Source: Planctomycetales bacterium (lineage in GTDB: Bacteria; Planctomycetota; Planctomycetia; Pirellulales; UBA7805). Taken from it: a DNA stretch of 5,190 nucleotides. Numbering within the stretch: the stretch's first letter is position 1; each line of letters begins with the position of its first letter. The stretch spans positions 1 through 5,190 of the forward strand of contig WVZU01000259.1 in NCBI GenBank assembly GCA_011772275.1, written 5' to 3'. The notes beneath the pieces were generated by a model, which saw only the letters and a list, made by a program, of their open reading frames with translations, made no database searches and had not been told where the DNA came from. Positions 1 through 5,190 of this stretch are shown one piece after another. The translations under genes were made by a program, and so were the position numbers.

Positions 1-39
1 GATCGCCAACCGCCAGGCGGCGCCAAACCACAGCCTGGG

Positions 40-69
40 CCGCCAGCTTCAGGACCCGCCAGCTTCAGG
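40..69. repeat. 14-bp direct repeat, two copies 2 bp apart
   Basis: The sequence CCGCCAGCTTCAGG occurs exactly at 40-53 and again at 56-69, separated by AC. The TCCTGAAGC at 130-138 is the reverse complement of GCTTCAGGA at 46-54, and its CCTGAAGC part also matches the second copy, so either copy could pair with it in RNA. The function is unknown. It could be part of a dispersed intergenic repeat or a local slippage duplication. Confidence 0.75.
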
Positions 70-93
70 TCCGAGATGCCTTAGGAAAATCGA

Positions 94-106
94 GTTGCCA
101 AGCAAC
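94..106 (-). terminator. Possible weak intrinsic terminator of the kinase transcript
   Basis: GTTGC-CAA-GCAAC forms a 5-bp stem with a 3-nt loop. Read on the minus strand, the hairpin is followed by TCGATTTTCC, giving a short T run. It sits about 220 nt after the kinase stop codon at 326. The stem is short, the T run is broken and the distance is long, so the call is weak. Confidence 0.2.
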
Positions 107-174
107 GGTAGGCGCTTCGGCCGTATTGATCCTGAAGCCATAAACCAGCGGGCCGCCAGATACACAAGTCACAA

Positions 175-198
175 TGGATCGACCGGTGGATCGACCGG
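175..198. repeat. Perfect 12-bp tandem duplication (TGGATCGACCGG x2)
   Basis: TGGATCGACCGG is present at 175-186 and immediately repeated at 187-198. It is followed at 197-212 by GGGG/CCCC and TCTGG/CCAGA complementary pairs that could form alternative small hairpins. The repeat lies in gene-free DNA, and I see no sign that it is translated. Its role is unknown. Confidence 0.75.
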
Positions 199-325
199 GG
201 TCTGGCCCCAGAACCACACCGAACGTTGTTTGCCGGACCGGACCGCCCGGAATCCAGCCAGCAAAAGATGTTGCCAGAAGGGGCGCGCGGGCGGGAGACC
301 AAACGGGACCGACCGCTGGGCAGGT

Positions 326-1222
326 TCAGGCAACCTCGCTGGATCGGTCAGGAATGCCCACGCGGACGGTGACGGGGGCCTGCTCGGTGGCCGTGCCAGC
401 GACCGGCAGCTTCAAGGTGAAAGCGGTTCCTTTGCCCACGGTGCTGGCTACCTGGATCTTGCCTTTGTGCATTTCAATGATATCGCGACAGGTTGCCAGG
501 CCCACGCCGGTGCCGCCTTTGCCCGTTTCGTCAGGTCCGTCTTTGGTGGTGAAGTATGGATCAAAAATTCGCGGCAGGTGGTCCTGGGGTATGCCCTTTC
601 CGTTGTCACGTACCGTCAGACTGATCATGCCTGCGGGACGGTCGTGAACGAGCTTGACGATGACCAGGCCGCCTTGGGAGAGGGCTTGACGAGCGTTGAT
701 GAGCAGGTTGAGCAGGACTTGTTGAATTTGATTGGGATTGACCATGGCCGGCGGTACGTCATCCAGTTGCCTCTCGACCGATATCCGGTATTTGCTCAAC
801 TCCCGCTCCAACAATACCAGCGTGTCCTCCACCAGCTTGGCCAGATCGGTCGGTGCGAAATCATCCGACCGGTTGCGTGCAGCGCCCAAAATGCCATTGG
901 TGATTTTCGCGGCCCGATTTCCCGCGGCCAGGATCTTGTCAAAGGCCTTGTCCCGAGTCGGTTCGTCCTTGTGCCGCATGCCGATCTTGGCGTAGTTGAT
1001 GATCGTCATCAGCACGTTGTTGAATTCGTGCGTCGTCGTGCTCATCAGCTCGCCCAGCGCCGTCATCCGCTGAGCATCAGCCAGCCGCCGGCGCAGCATC
1101 GCAATTTCTTGCTCAGAGGTCCGTGGCTGCTGTTCGCTGGCGGGCTGCATGGGGGGAAACTCTCTGGGCCGAACCCTGTCGGAAGCTGGTAAACTCGCCG
1201 AATCCTCACTTCCTTGCGCCAC
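326..1222 (-). CDS. Cytosolic sensor histidine kinase without a recognisable sensor domain
   Basis: This 298-residue protein has a dimerisation/phosphoacceptor segment followed by an HATPase_c domain. The H-box is TTTHEFNNV, with phosphorylated His65. The N-box is QVLLNLLINARQA (168-180, Asn176). The G1 box is DNGKGI (206-211), the F-box IFDPYFTTK (219-227), and the G2 box GGTGVGLA (236-243). GKGTAFTLKLP ends the ATPase fold. It should autophosphorylate His65 from ATP and pass the phosphate to a response regulator, but none is encoded nearby. There is no membrane segment, signal peptide, PAS or GAF domain. Residues 1-35 are low-complexity, and 36-60 look like a short coiled coil leading into the H-box, so the signal input is probably a partner protein. 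The start is GTG at 1222 with no clear ribosome binding site. An ATG at 1150 (274 residues), with AGAGAG 9 nt upstream, is a real alternative that keeps all motifs. The gene is divergent from the one at 1369. Confidence 0.92.
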   Translation of the reverse strand: MAQGSEDSASLPASDRVRPREFPPMQPASEQQPRTSEQEIAMLRRRLADAQRMTALGELMSTTTHEFNNVLMTIINYAKIGMRHKDEPTRDKAFDKILAAGNRAAKITNGILGAARNRSDDFAPTDLAKLVEDTLVLLERELSKYRISVERQLDDVPPAMVNPNQIQQVLLNLLINARQALSQGGLVIVKLVHDRPAGMISLTVRDNGKGIPQDHLPRIFDPYFTTKDGPDETGKGGTGVGLATCRDIIEMHKGKIQVASTVGKGTAFTLKLPVAGTATEQAPVTVRVGIPDRSSEVA

Positions 1223-1309
1223 TGACAGGGGTTAACTAGTTGCCTGCCAAAAGGTTAAGGACAGATTCGATATCGTCCGATCGACCTGGGCCGCTGAAGG
1301 ACATCCCCC

Positions 1310-1315
1310 TATAAT
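1310..1315 (+). promoter_or_regulatory. Probable -10 box (TATAAT) of the 1369 gene
   Basis: A perfect TATAAT is followed by CC and a C-rich run, 53 nt before the ATG at 1369. The best -35 resemblance, TCGACC at 1281-1286, is 23 bp away, too far for a standard sigma-70 spacer, so only the -10 is called. Just after the likely transcription start, CCCC-TGCT-GGGG (1321-1332) could fold into a small leader hairpin. Confidence 0.5.
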
Positions 1316-1356
1316 CCGCCCCCCTGCTGGGGATTCGGTTAGCGGTTCTGGGGGTT

Positions 1357-1360
1357 GGAG
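1357..1360 (+). promoter_or_regulatory. Ribosome binding site of the 1369 gene
   Basis: GGAG, within TTGGAGAAG, ends 8 nt before the ATG at 1369. This is a normal Shine-Dalgarno position and the clearest one in the window. It supports both the start codon and the reality of this short gene. Confidence 0.65.
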
Positions 1361-1368
1361 AAGCTGGG

Positions 1369-1629
1369 ATGCAAACAATCACGGTGCTGGAAGAAGCGTT
1401 ATCCGCCATTCGCCAATTGAGCTACGAAATTCGCGAAGAGTGTGTCGGTGGTAACGGCGGCGGGGTTTGCGTACTCCGCGGTCGGAAGATTTTCTTCATG
1501 GATCCCTCGTTGGACGTAGCCGATCAGCTGGAGATGGCCTGCGACGCCCTACGCGCCGACCCCGGCGTTTACCGCTTGGATATGTCCGATCCGCTCCGCG
1601 GCATGCTGGGCATCCGGCGATCGGCGTGA
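1369..1629 (+). CDS. Small conserved-looking protein of unknown function (86 aa)
   Basis: I cannot name a function. The protein is acidic at first and then mixed, with no signal peptide or membrane segment, so it is probably cytosolic. An amphipathic helix (ITVLEEALSAIRQLSYEIR, 3-21) leads to a glycine-rich turn, EECVGGNGGGVCVLRGRK (22-39), with Cys24 and Cys33. Next comes a hydrophobic strand ending in Asp, IFFMDPSLD (40-48), then a helix, VADQLEMACDALRA (49-62), and a tail with LDMSDPLRGMLG. From memory, planctomycetes carry small proteins of this pattern (helix, E-GG-GGG-C, strand ending FLD, EQLE helix), so it is probably a conserved family of unknown role. Gene reality is supported by the good ribosome binding site, the upstream TATAAT and balanced codon use. 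It is transcribed away from the kinase and towards nadD, with no operon partner. Confidence 0.8.
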   Translation: MQTITVLEEALSAIRQLSYEIREECVGGNGGGVCVLRGRKIFFMDPSLDVADQLEMACDALRADPGVYRLDMSDPLRGMLGIRRSA

Positions 1630-1798
1630 CGGAGCGGGATGCGACGTGCGGCTGCCGGATTCGAGTTGTGCCACGCCAGGTCGGTTGGGGATCGAAAGAC
1701 ATTGAACAGCCCCGCAATCGAAACACGGCAACCTGGCCGCTGATCGCTGAACAACCTGCCACCTTGCTGGTAATGACCGGTTCCCGTGGCCCGCTTTG
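1630..1798. other. Convergent intergenic spacer, no gene seen
   Basis: This 169-bp stretch separates two genes that end towards each other. No strong hairpin followed by a T run is visible on either strand, so termination may be Rho-dependent or use a structure that needs a folding calculation. Frames crossing it lack protein-like character. Confidence 0.5.
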
Positions 1799-2413
1799 TC
1801 AGCTGGCCGACGTGTACAGCTGGTGAGTTTCGATGTACTTCTCCACAGCTCGCGGCGTTTGAAAGCGAATGCTGTGGCCCGCCGCGACGCGTTGTCGGAT
1901 CGTGGTGCTGCTTAGCTCGATCAGCGGCATGCGGACTTGATGCCGGCGAAAGGTATCGATCTGCGTTGGCGTTGCGACCTGGTCGAGGCAGGAAAAATCG
2001 GGCTCCGGCATGTCGCTGCGGCGGACGACAACCAGGGTCGCAAGTTCACAGATCCTGGCCGGATTTTTCCAATTGGGCACATCGAACAACGAGTCGGCTC
2101 CCAGCAACAGGAACAGCTGGCGCGTCGGGTCTTCGCATTGTAGTGCTTCCAGCGTGTCCACCGTGTAACTGACGCCACCGCGATCCGTCTCCACAGTCGA
2201 AATCGTGAATGGTTCGTGGCCTCCGATGGCCAGCCGCAGCATTTGCGTGCGATGATCGGCCGATGCCGGCTGCAGGTGCTGTTTGTGCGGCGCGACCGCG
2301 ACCGGTACGAACCGCACCTCGTCCAAACGGCAATCCGAGCGGCAGTACTCGGCCAGCAGCAGGTGGCCGTAATGTACGGGGTCGAAGGATCCGCCGAATA
2401 TGCCCAGTCTCAT
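1799..2413 (-). CDS. nadD: Nicotinate-nucleotide adenylyltransferase (NadD)
   Basis: NadD transfers AMP from ATP to nicotinic acid mononucleotide, giving deamido-NAD and pyrophosphate. This is the penultimate step of NAD synthesis in the cytosol. The 204-residue length is typical. The N-terminal nucleotidyltransferase signature is GIFGGSFDPVHYGHL (4-18), with the HxGH motif as His14-Tyr-Gly-His17. VPVAVAPHK (36-44) matches the family's substrate-loop region, GADSLFDVPNW (105-115) the conserved GxD segment, and ELSSTTIRQRV (166-176) the C-terminal SSTxIR motif that binds ATP phosphates. The end, VEKYIETHQLY, matches the usual YI..H..Y tail. The ATG at 2413 places the signature at residue 4, as expected, so the start is firm despite a weak purine-rich leader (GAAAGAAA). 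It is divergent from priA and convergent with the small gene ending at 1629. No truncation or missing active-site residue is seen. Confidence 0.97.
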   Translation of the reverse strand: MRLGIFGGSFDPVHYGHLLLAEYCRSDCRLDEVRFVPVAVAPHKQHLQPASADHRTQMLRLAIGGHEPFTISTVETDRGGVSYTVDTLEALQCEDPTRQLFLLLGADSLFDVPNWKNPARICELATLVVVRRSDMPEPDFSCLDQVATPTQIDTFRRHQVRMPLIELSSTTIRQRVAAGHSIRFQTPRAVEKYIETHQLYTSAS

Positions 2414-2563
2414 ACGTCTGATTTCTTTCGCTGTGTAGCCGATTTGGCGACTTCGGCGGCAGGTCCAATTACCCGGGATCCCCTCTACCGCCTACAATTG
2501 GCAGATGTCCAGTGTATGGTAATGAGCTGGAAATGCTTTGGCTACATGCGTTGTCGATCTGGG
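2414..2563. other. Divergent nadD-priA promoter region
   Basis: This 150-bp spacer separates two oppositely transcribed genes. It contains an interrupted inverted repeat, CCAATT at 2465-2470 and AATTGG at 2496-2501, with CCCGGG and GGGATCCC palindromes between the arms. The right arm overlaps the proposed priA -10 box, so a regulator bound there could affect priA. The arms are only 6 bp, so chance is possible. Confidence 0.45.
2493..2498 (+). promoter_or_regulatory. Candidate -10 box (TACAAT) for priA
   Basis: TACAAT differs from TATAAT at one position and lies 65 nt before the preferred priA start. A poor -35 match, TTACCC at 2469-2474, stands 18 bp upstream. Transcription would begin near 2505, leaving a leader of about 59 nt before the ATG at 2564. 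Confidence 0.35.
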
Positions 2564-4855
2564 ATGAAGGCTGAGCAGAAAAGTTTGTTTGATACGGACG
2601 CGCCGCCGTGGCAGCTGGATGCGGCGGCCGAACAGTATGTGGCACAGGTGGCCGTTGCCGCGGGCCCCGTCGGCGTACTGGATTACGTGGTACCGGAGGC
2701 GATGCGTGACGAAGTGCAGATCGGGACGCGGGTCCGCGTTCCCCTGGGGCGCGGCAACCGGCGCGTGACCGGTTACTGCGTCGGCCTGCAGAACGTCTGC
2801 GGCACAACCCGCCGGTTGAAAAATATCCTCCAAGTCGTCGACGGCCGCCGCCTCCTCTCGCCTGCGATGTTGCGGCTGACAAAGTGGATGTCCGACTATT
2901 ACCTCTGCCCGCTGGGACAGGTGCTGGAAACGGTCGTCCCGGCCGGAGTGCGGGGCTCGGCAGGTACGCGACAGACCACCATCCTGTCGGTGCCGCCAGC
3001 AGTCAGGGCGGGACTTAGAGACTTGAAACTGCCCAAAAAACAGGCAGCCGTGCTGGAAATTTTGAGCCGGCAGGGTACGCCCATGACGCCCGCTCAACTG
3101 GCCGAAGCCGCAGGCTGTACCACCGCACCCATCTCTGCCCTCCGCCGCAAAGGCTTGATCGCCAGCCAGGTGCAACGTCTGCGTCACCAGCCGCTGGAGA
3201 CTGCGGACCAGCCGGTTGAGCCTTATCGGGAATTGAACGACCAACAGCACGTCGCCTTGCAACACATCCTGAAAGTCTTGCGCGGCGGGCGGCACGAGAC
3301 CATCTTGATGCAAGGTGTCACCGGCAGCGGCAAAACCGAAGTCTATATGCACGCCATCCGGGAAGTGGTCAGTTACGGCCGGCAGGCGATCGTCCTGGTG
3401 CCGGAAATCAGCCTGACGCCGCAAACCGTCTCCCGGTTCCGCAAACGTTTCGGCGCGGTGGCCGTACTGCACAGCCACTTGAGCGACGTCCAGCGGCATG
3501 GGCATTGGGAACAGATCGCCAGCGGAACCGTGCCCGTGCCGGTGATTGTGGGGGCCCGCAGTGCCGTCTTTGCACCCACACCCCATTTGGGATTGATCGT
3601 CATCGATGAAGAACACGAAAACTCGTTCAAACAAGAGACCGCTCCACGTTATCACGCTCGCGAAGTGGCTCGCCAACGCGCAATCGACGAACAAATACCC
3701 CTGGTGTTGGGTTCCGCGACTCCGTCTTTGGAGAGTTATTATCGAGCGGAGCGGGGAGAATACCTGAGGGTGCGGTTGCCCCACCGCGTGGAAAACCGAC
3801 CGCTGCCGGCCGTCAACACGATCGACTTGCGGACCGCAGACGCCGAACGCTATTCGCGAGGGGCAATCAGCCGGCAATTGCATATTGCGATCGAGCAGGC
3901 GTTGAGCGACGGTGGGCAGGTCATCCTGCTGCTCAACCGCCGCGGCTTTTCCACCCACATCCAGTGCCCCTCCTGCGGCAAACCGGTCACATGTCCCCAA
4001 TGCGAAATCGGGCTGACACATCACAAACACCAACGGCAAGCCATCTGCCACTATTGCGATTACCGGACCAGGGTGCCCGACCGCTGCCCGCATTGTAATT
4101 TCAGCGGCGTGCGCTTTCTGGGCAAAGGGACGCAAAAATTGGAAGAGGAAGTTGCGAGCCGGTTTCCCAATTACCAATGCCTGCGGATGGATACGGATTC
4201 CATGCAACGGCCCGGCAGCCACGAAGGGGCCCTGGCACGCTTTCGCCAGGGCGAAGTCCAGATCCTGCTGGGAACCCAGATGATTGCCAAAGGCCTGGAC
4301 TTTCCCAATGTCACCCTGGTGGGCGTGATCAACGCCGATAGCGCTCTGCACCTGCCCGACTTTCGCGCCGAGGAACGTACGTTCCAGCTGTTGACCCAAG
4401 TGGCAGGCCGCACGGGCCGTGGACCACGCGGCGGACATGTTGTGGTGCAAACTTTGCAACCGGAACACCCGGCGATCCAAGCCGCAGTCGCCCACGATTA
4501 TGAGGCGTTCGCCGCGCATGAGTTGCCGACACGCAAACTGTTGGGGTATCCACCCTATGGCGCCATGATCCGAATCGTCGTCCGCAGTTCGCAGGCCGAT
4601 CACGGGATAGCGTTGGCGGGTCAGCTGGCCGAACAACTGCAGTTGTCGGCCGATGAACAACGTGTGGCCCTCCGCCGGATCGGTCCCGCTCCGGCACCCT
4701 TTGCCAAACTGCGCGGCAAACATCGGTTTGCCTTGCAGTTGCTGGGCCGCGAGCCCGATGGCTTGCGCAGCGTCGTACGCCAGGCCACCAAAGGACTCAA
4801 AACGCCCGGCGACGCCCAATGGATCGTAGACGTCGATCCGCTGGATATGCTGTAA
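2564..4855 (+). CDS. priA: Primosomal protein N' (replication restart helicase PriA)
   Basis: PriA is a 3'-to-5' superfamily 2 DNA helicase. It recognises stalled or collapsed forks, unwinds the lagging strand and loads the primosome. This 763-residue copy has all expected parts. The N-terminal DNA-binding domain is around 23-125 and a winged-helix-like part around 155-205. Walker A is GVTGSGKT (251-258), Walker B IDEEH (347-351), and motif III LGSATPS (382-388). Eight zinc-binding cysteines lie at 468/471, 477/480, 495/498 and 508/511, and all are intact. GTQMIAKGLDFPNV (570-583) and QVAGRTGRG (612-620) complete the second helicase lobe, followed by a C-terminal domain from about 645. The frame is open from 2216, but the upstream codons lie over nadD and do not look like protein. 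ATGs at 2516, 2522 and 2546 are alternatives. The one at 2564 is chosen because it leaves only a short lead-in (KSLFDTDAPPW) before the conserved domain. No strong Shine-Dalgarno site precedes any of them. Confidence 0.97.
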   Translation: MKAEQKSLFDTDAPPWQLDAAAEQYVAQVAVAAGPVGVLDYVVPEAMRDEVQIGTRVRVPLGRGNRRVTGYCVGLQNVCGTTRRLKNILQVVDGRRLLSPAMLRLTKWMSDYYLCPLGQVLETVVPAGVRGSAGTRQTTILSVPPAVRAGLRDLKLPKKQAAVLEILSRQGTPMTPAQLAEAAGCTTAPISALRRKGLIASQVQRLRHQPLETADQPVEPYRELNDQQHVALQHILKVLRGGRHETILMQGVTGSGKTEVYMHAIREVVSYGRQAIVLVPEISLTPQTVSRFRKRFGAVAVLHSHLSDVQRHGHWEQIASGTVPVPVIVGARSAVFAPTPHLGLIVIDEEHENSFKQETAPRYHAREVARQRAIDEQIPLVLGSATPSLESYYRAERGEYLRVRLPHRVENRPLPAVNTIDLRTADAERYSRGAISRQLHIAIEQALSDGGQVILLLNRRGFSTHIQCPSCGKPVTCPQCEIGLTHHKHQRQAICHYCDYRTRVPDRCPHCNFSGVRFLGKGTQKLEEEVASRFPNYQCLRMDTDSMQRPGSHEGALARFRQGEVQILLGTQMIAKGLDFPNVTLVGVINADSALHLPDFRAEERTFQLLTQVAGRTGRGPRGGHVVVQTLQPEHPAIQAAVAHDYEAFAAHELPTRKLLGYPPYGAMIRIVVRSSQADHGIALAGQLAEQLQLSADEQRVALRRIGPAPAPFAKLRGKHRFALQLLGREPDGLRSVVRQATKGLKTPGDAQWIVDVDPLDML

Positions 4856-4983
4856 AAGCAACAGCCGCCAAACGCACTCAGCCCGCCCTCCCTGAACGAC
4901 CAGGCCGCCACCGATTTCCCCCGGACCTCTCCTTCTCCAGAAACCCCTGCCGCCCAAAGCTTCCAGGCTACCGAGCGACACGC

Positions 4984-5022
4984 GCCTTTCGGGGGACAAC
5001 TGCCTTTCGGGGGACAACTGCC
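4984..5022. repeat. 18-bp tandem repeat, two full copies plus a start of a third
   Basis: GCCTTTCGGGGGACAACT occupies 4984-5001 and is repeated exactly at 5002-5019. GCC at 5020-5022 then begins a third copy that diverges into CCTTTGTGG. The unit length is a multiple of three, so antisense translation gives a repeated RQLSPE peptide, but no gene is supported. Exact identity implies a recent duplication or ongoing slippage. Confidence 0.85.
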
Positions 5023-5042
5023 CCTTTGTGGGCGCGTTGAAA

Positions 5043-5121
5043 AGCACCCCGGCTGCTGACGTCAACAGCGATGATGCGACAAAGGGCTTATTCACGGTCG
5101 ACCAAGAGCAGCCGGGGTGCT
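5043..5121. repeat. Long inverted repeat: 15-bp perfect arms around a 49-nt loop
   Basis: AGCACCCCGGCTGCT at 5043-5057 is the exact reverse complement of AGCAGCCGGGGTGCT at 5107-5121. The 49-nt interior contains the palindromes GACGTC (5058-5063) and GGTCGACC (5096-5103). In RNA this would be a very stable G+C-rich stem. There is no T run after either end, so a classical terminator is not obvious. It could be a small non-autonomous mobile repeat, a structured RNA, or a Rho-independent stop of unusual form for priA. I see no target-site duplication flanking it. Confidence 0.85.
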
Positions 5122-5137
5122 AAATGACCGGAGCAAC

Positions 5138-5190
5138 GGGGGGCCAACGGGCGGGGGGGCCAACGGGGGGCCAACGGGGGGGGGCCAACG
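5138..5190 (+). repeat. G-run/CCAACG irregular repeat reaching the window end
   Basis: Runs of 6, 7, 6 and 9 guanines (5138-5143, 5153-5159, 5165-5170, 5176-5184) alternate with CCAACG, which occurs at 5144, 5160, 5171 and 5185. Unit spacing is 16, 11 and 14 bp. A related GCAACGGG starts at 5133. The plus strand has four long G runs with loops of 9, 5 and 5 nt, which fits the sequence pattern of a G-quadruplex. The repeat is cut by the window edge, and its exact length may be unreliable because G homopolymers are prone to sequencing error. Confidence 0.8.

Larger units (their letters stand above)
1..325. other. Gene-free, repeat-containing region downstream of the histidine kinase
   Basis: No reading frame here looks like a real protein. 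The possible frames on both strands (for example 81-302 minus, 73 residues) are rich in Arg, Ser, Cys and Trp, show no domain pattern and lack a ribosome binding site. The stretch instead holds short repeats: four copies of CCGCCAG (10-16, 40-46, 56-62, 153-159), a 14-bp direct repeat, a 12-bp tandem repeat and several small inverted repeats such as CCGCC-A-GGCGG at 10-20. It lies downstream of the kinase stop codon, so it may form the 3' end of that transcript. The window edge cuts it, so its full extent is unknown. Confidence 0.6.
1223..1368. other. Divergent intergenic spacer between kinase and small protein gene
   Basis: This 146-bp spacer must hold the promoters for both divergent genes. 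The plus-strand side has a clear TATAAT. On the minus side I see no convincing -10/-35 pair. Two adjoining palindromes, CGATATCG at 1268-1275 and CGATCG at 1278-1283, could be a protein-binding site, but such short palindromes also arise by chance. Confidence 0.5.
4856..5190. other. Gene-free, repeat-rich region downstream of priA
   Basis: I see no credible gene in these 335 bases. The stretch begins with C-rich DNA with no obvious terminator directly after the priA stop, then holds three distinct repeat structures listed separately. Frames open on either strand (for example 4819-5040 plus, and the left-running frame from 5095) are low-complexity, rich in Arg and Pro or Gly, and contain the tandem repeat as a repeated peptide, which suggests incidental openness. 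The region continues past the window edge. Confidence 0.6.

Noticed and set aside
1..4. GATC at the first base as a cloning-site boundary
   Set aside because: A four-base match is expected by chance in about 1 of 256 windows, and nothing else resembles vector sequence.
81..302. 73-codon minus-strand frame downstream of the kinase
   Set aside because: No ribosome binding site, an Arg/Ser/Cys/Trp-rich composition and overlap with the 12-bp tandem repeat argue against a gene.
612..620. Replacement of the usual Ala by Thr in PriA helicase motif VI (protein QVAGRTGRG, near 4397-4423)
   Set aside because: GRTGR is common in superfamily 2 helicases, and the arginines are kept, so this is not evidence of inactivation. 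The coordinates given here are residue numbers.
95..1192. 365-codon plus-strand open frame opposite the histidine kinase
   Set aside because: It overlaps a gene with all kinase motifs. Its own translation has no domain pattern and no ribosome binding site.
2216..2563. N-terminal extension of PriA by 116 residues
   Set aside because: It would overlap nadD in the antisense direction, and its translation is not protein-like. The ATG at 2564 directly precedes the family domain.
2492..5095. 867-codon minus-strand open frame opposite priA as a real gene
   Set aside because: priA is unmistakable on the other strand. The antisense product is compositionally biased and includes a peptide repeat made by the 18-bp tandem DNA repeat.
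5043..5121. Insertion sequence ends
   Set aside because: The arms enclose only 49 bp with no transposase, and no flanking target duplication is seen. A small non-autonomous element remains possible.
5138..5190. CRISPR array
   Set aside because: The CCAACG units are only about 6 bp and are separated by G runs of 5-10 bp. There are no unique spacers of 25-40 bp and no cas genes.

Overview
The window is about 59% G+C by eye and carries four protein-coding genes of ordinary bacterial type. The organism is probably a planctomycete of the Pirellulales type. This is an inference from the cytosolic histidine kinase with its THEFNN H-box and NYAKIGMRHKDEPTRDKAF stretch, the small GGNGGGVC protein, the weak or missing Shine-Dalgarno sites, the TATAATCC box upstream of a gene, and the repeat-rich intergenic DNA. 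No rRNA or tRNA gene is present to confirm it.

Layout. Positions 1-325 hold no convincing gene but contain short direct and inverted repeats. On the minus strand, 326-1222 encodes a soluble histidine kinase with no sensor or membrane segment. A 146-bp divergent spacer with a TATAAT box follows. On the plus strand, 1369-1629 encodes an 86-residue protein of unknown function with a good ribosome binding site. A 169-bp convergent spacer without a clear terminator comes next. On the minus strand, 1799-2413 is nadD (nicotinate-nucleotide adenylyltransferase). It is divergent from priA (primosomal replication-restart helicase, plus strand, 2564-4855) across a 150-bp promoter region. Positions 4856-5190 hold no gene. 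They contain an 18-bp tandem duplication, a 15-bp perfect inverted repeat around a 49-nt loop, and a G-run/CCAACG repeat that runs off the window end.

Function. NadD makes the dinucleotide precursor of NAD, and PriA reloads the replisome at stalled forks. They share a divergent promoter region but no known pathway. The kinase has no response regulator gene here. No defence, CRISPR, phage or transposase gene is visible. I found no convincing new multi-gene system. The parts most worth a second look are the structured repeat block after priA, the small conserved-looking protein, and the repeat cluster at the left edge.
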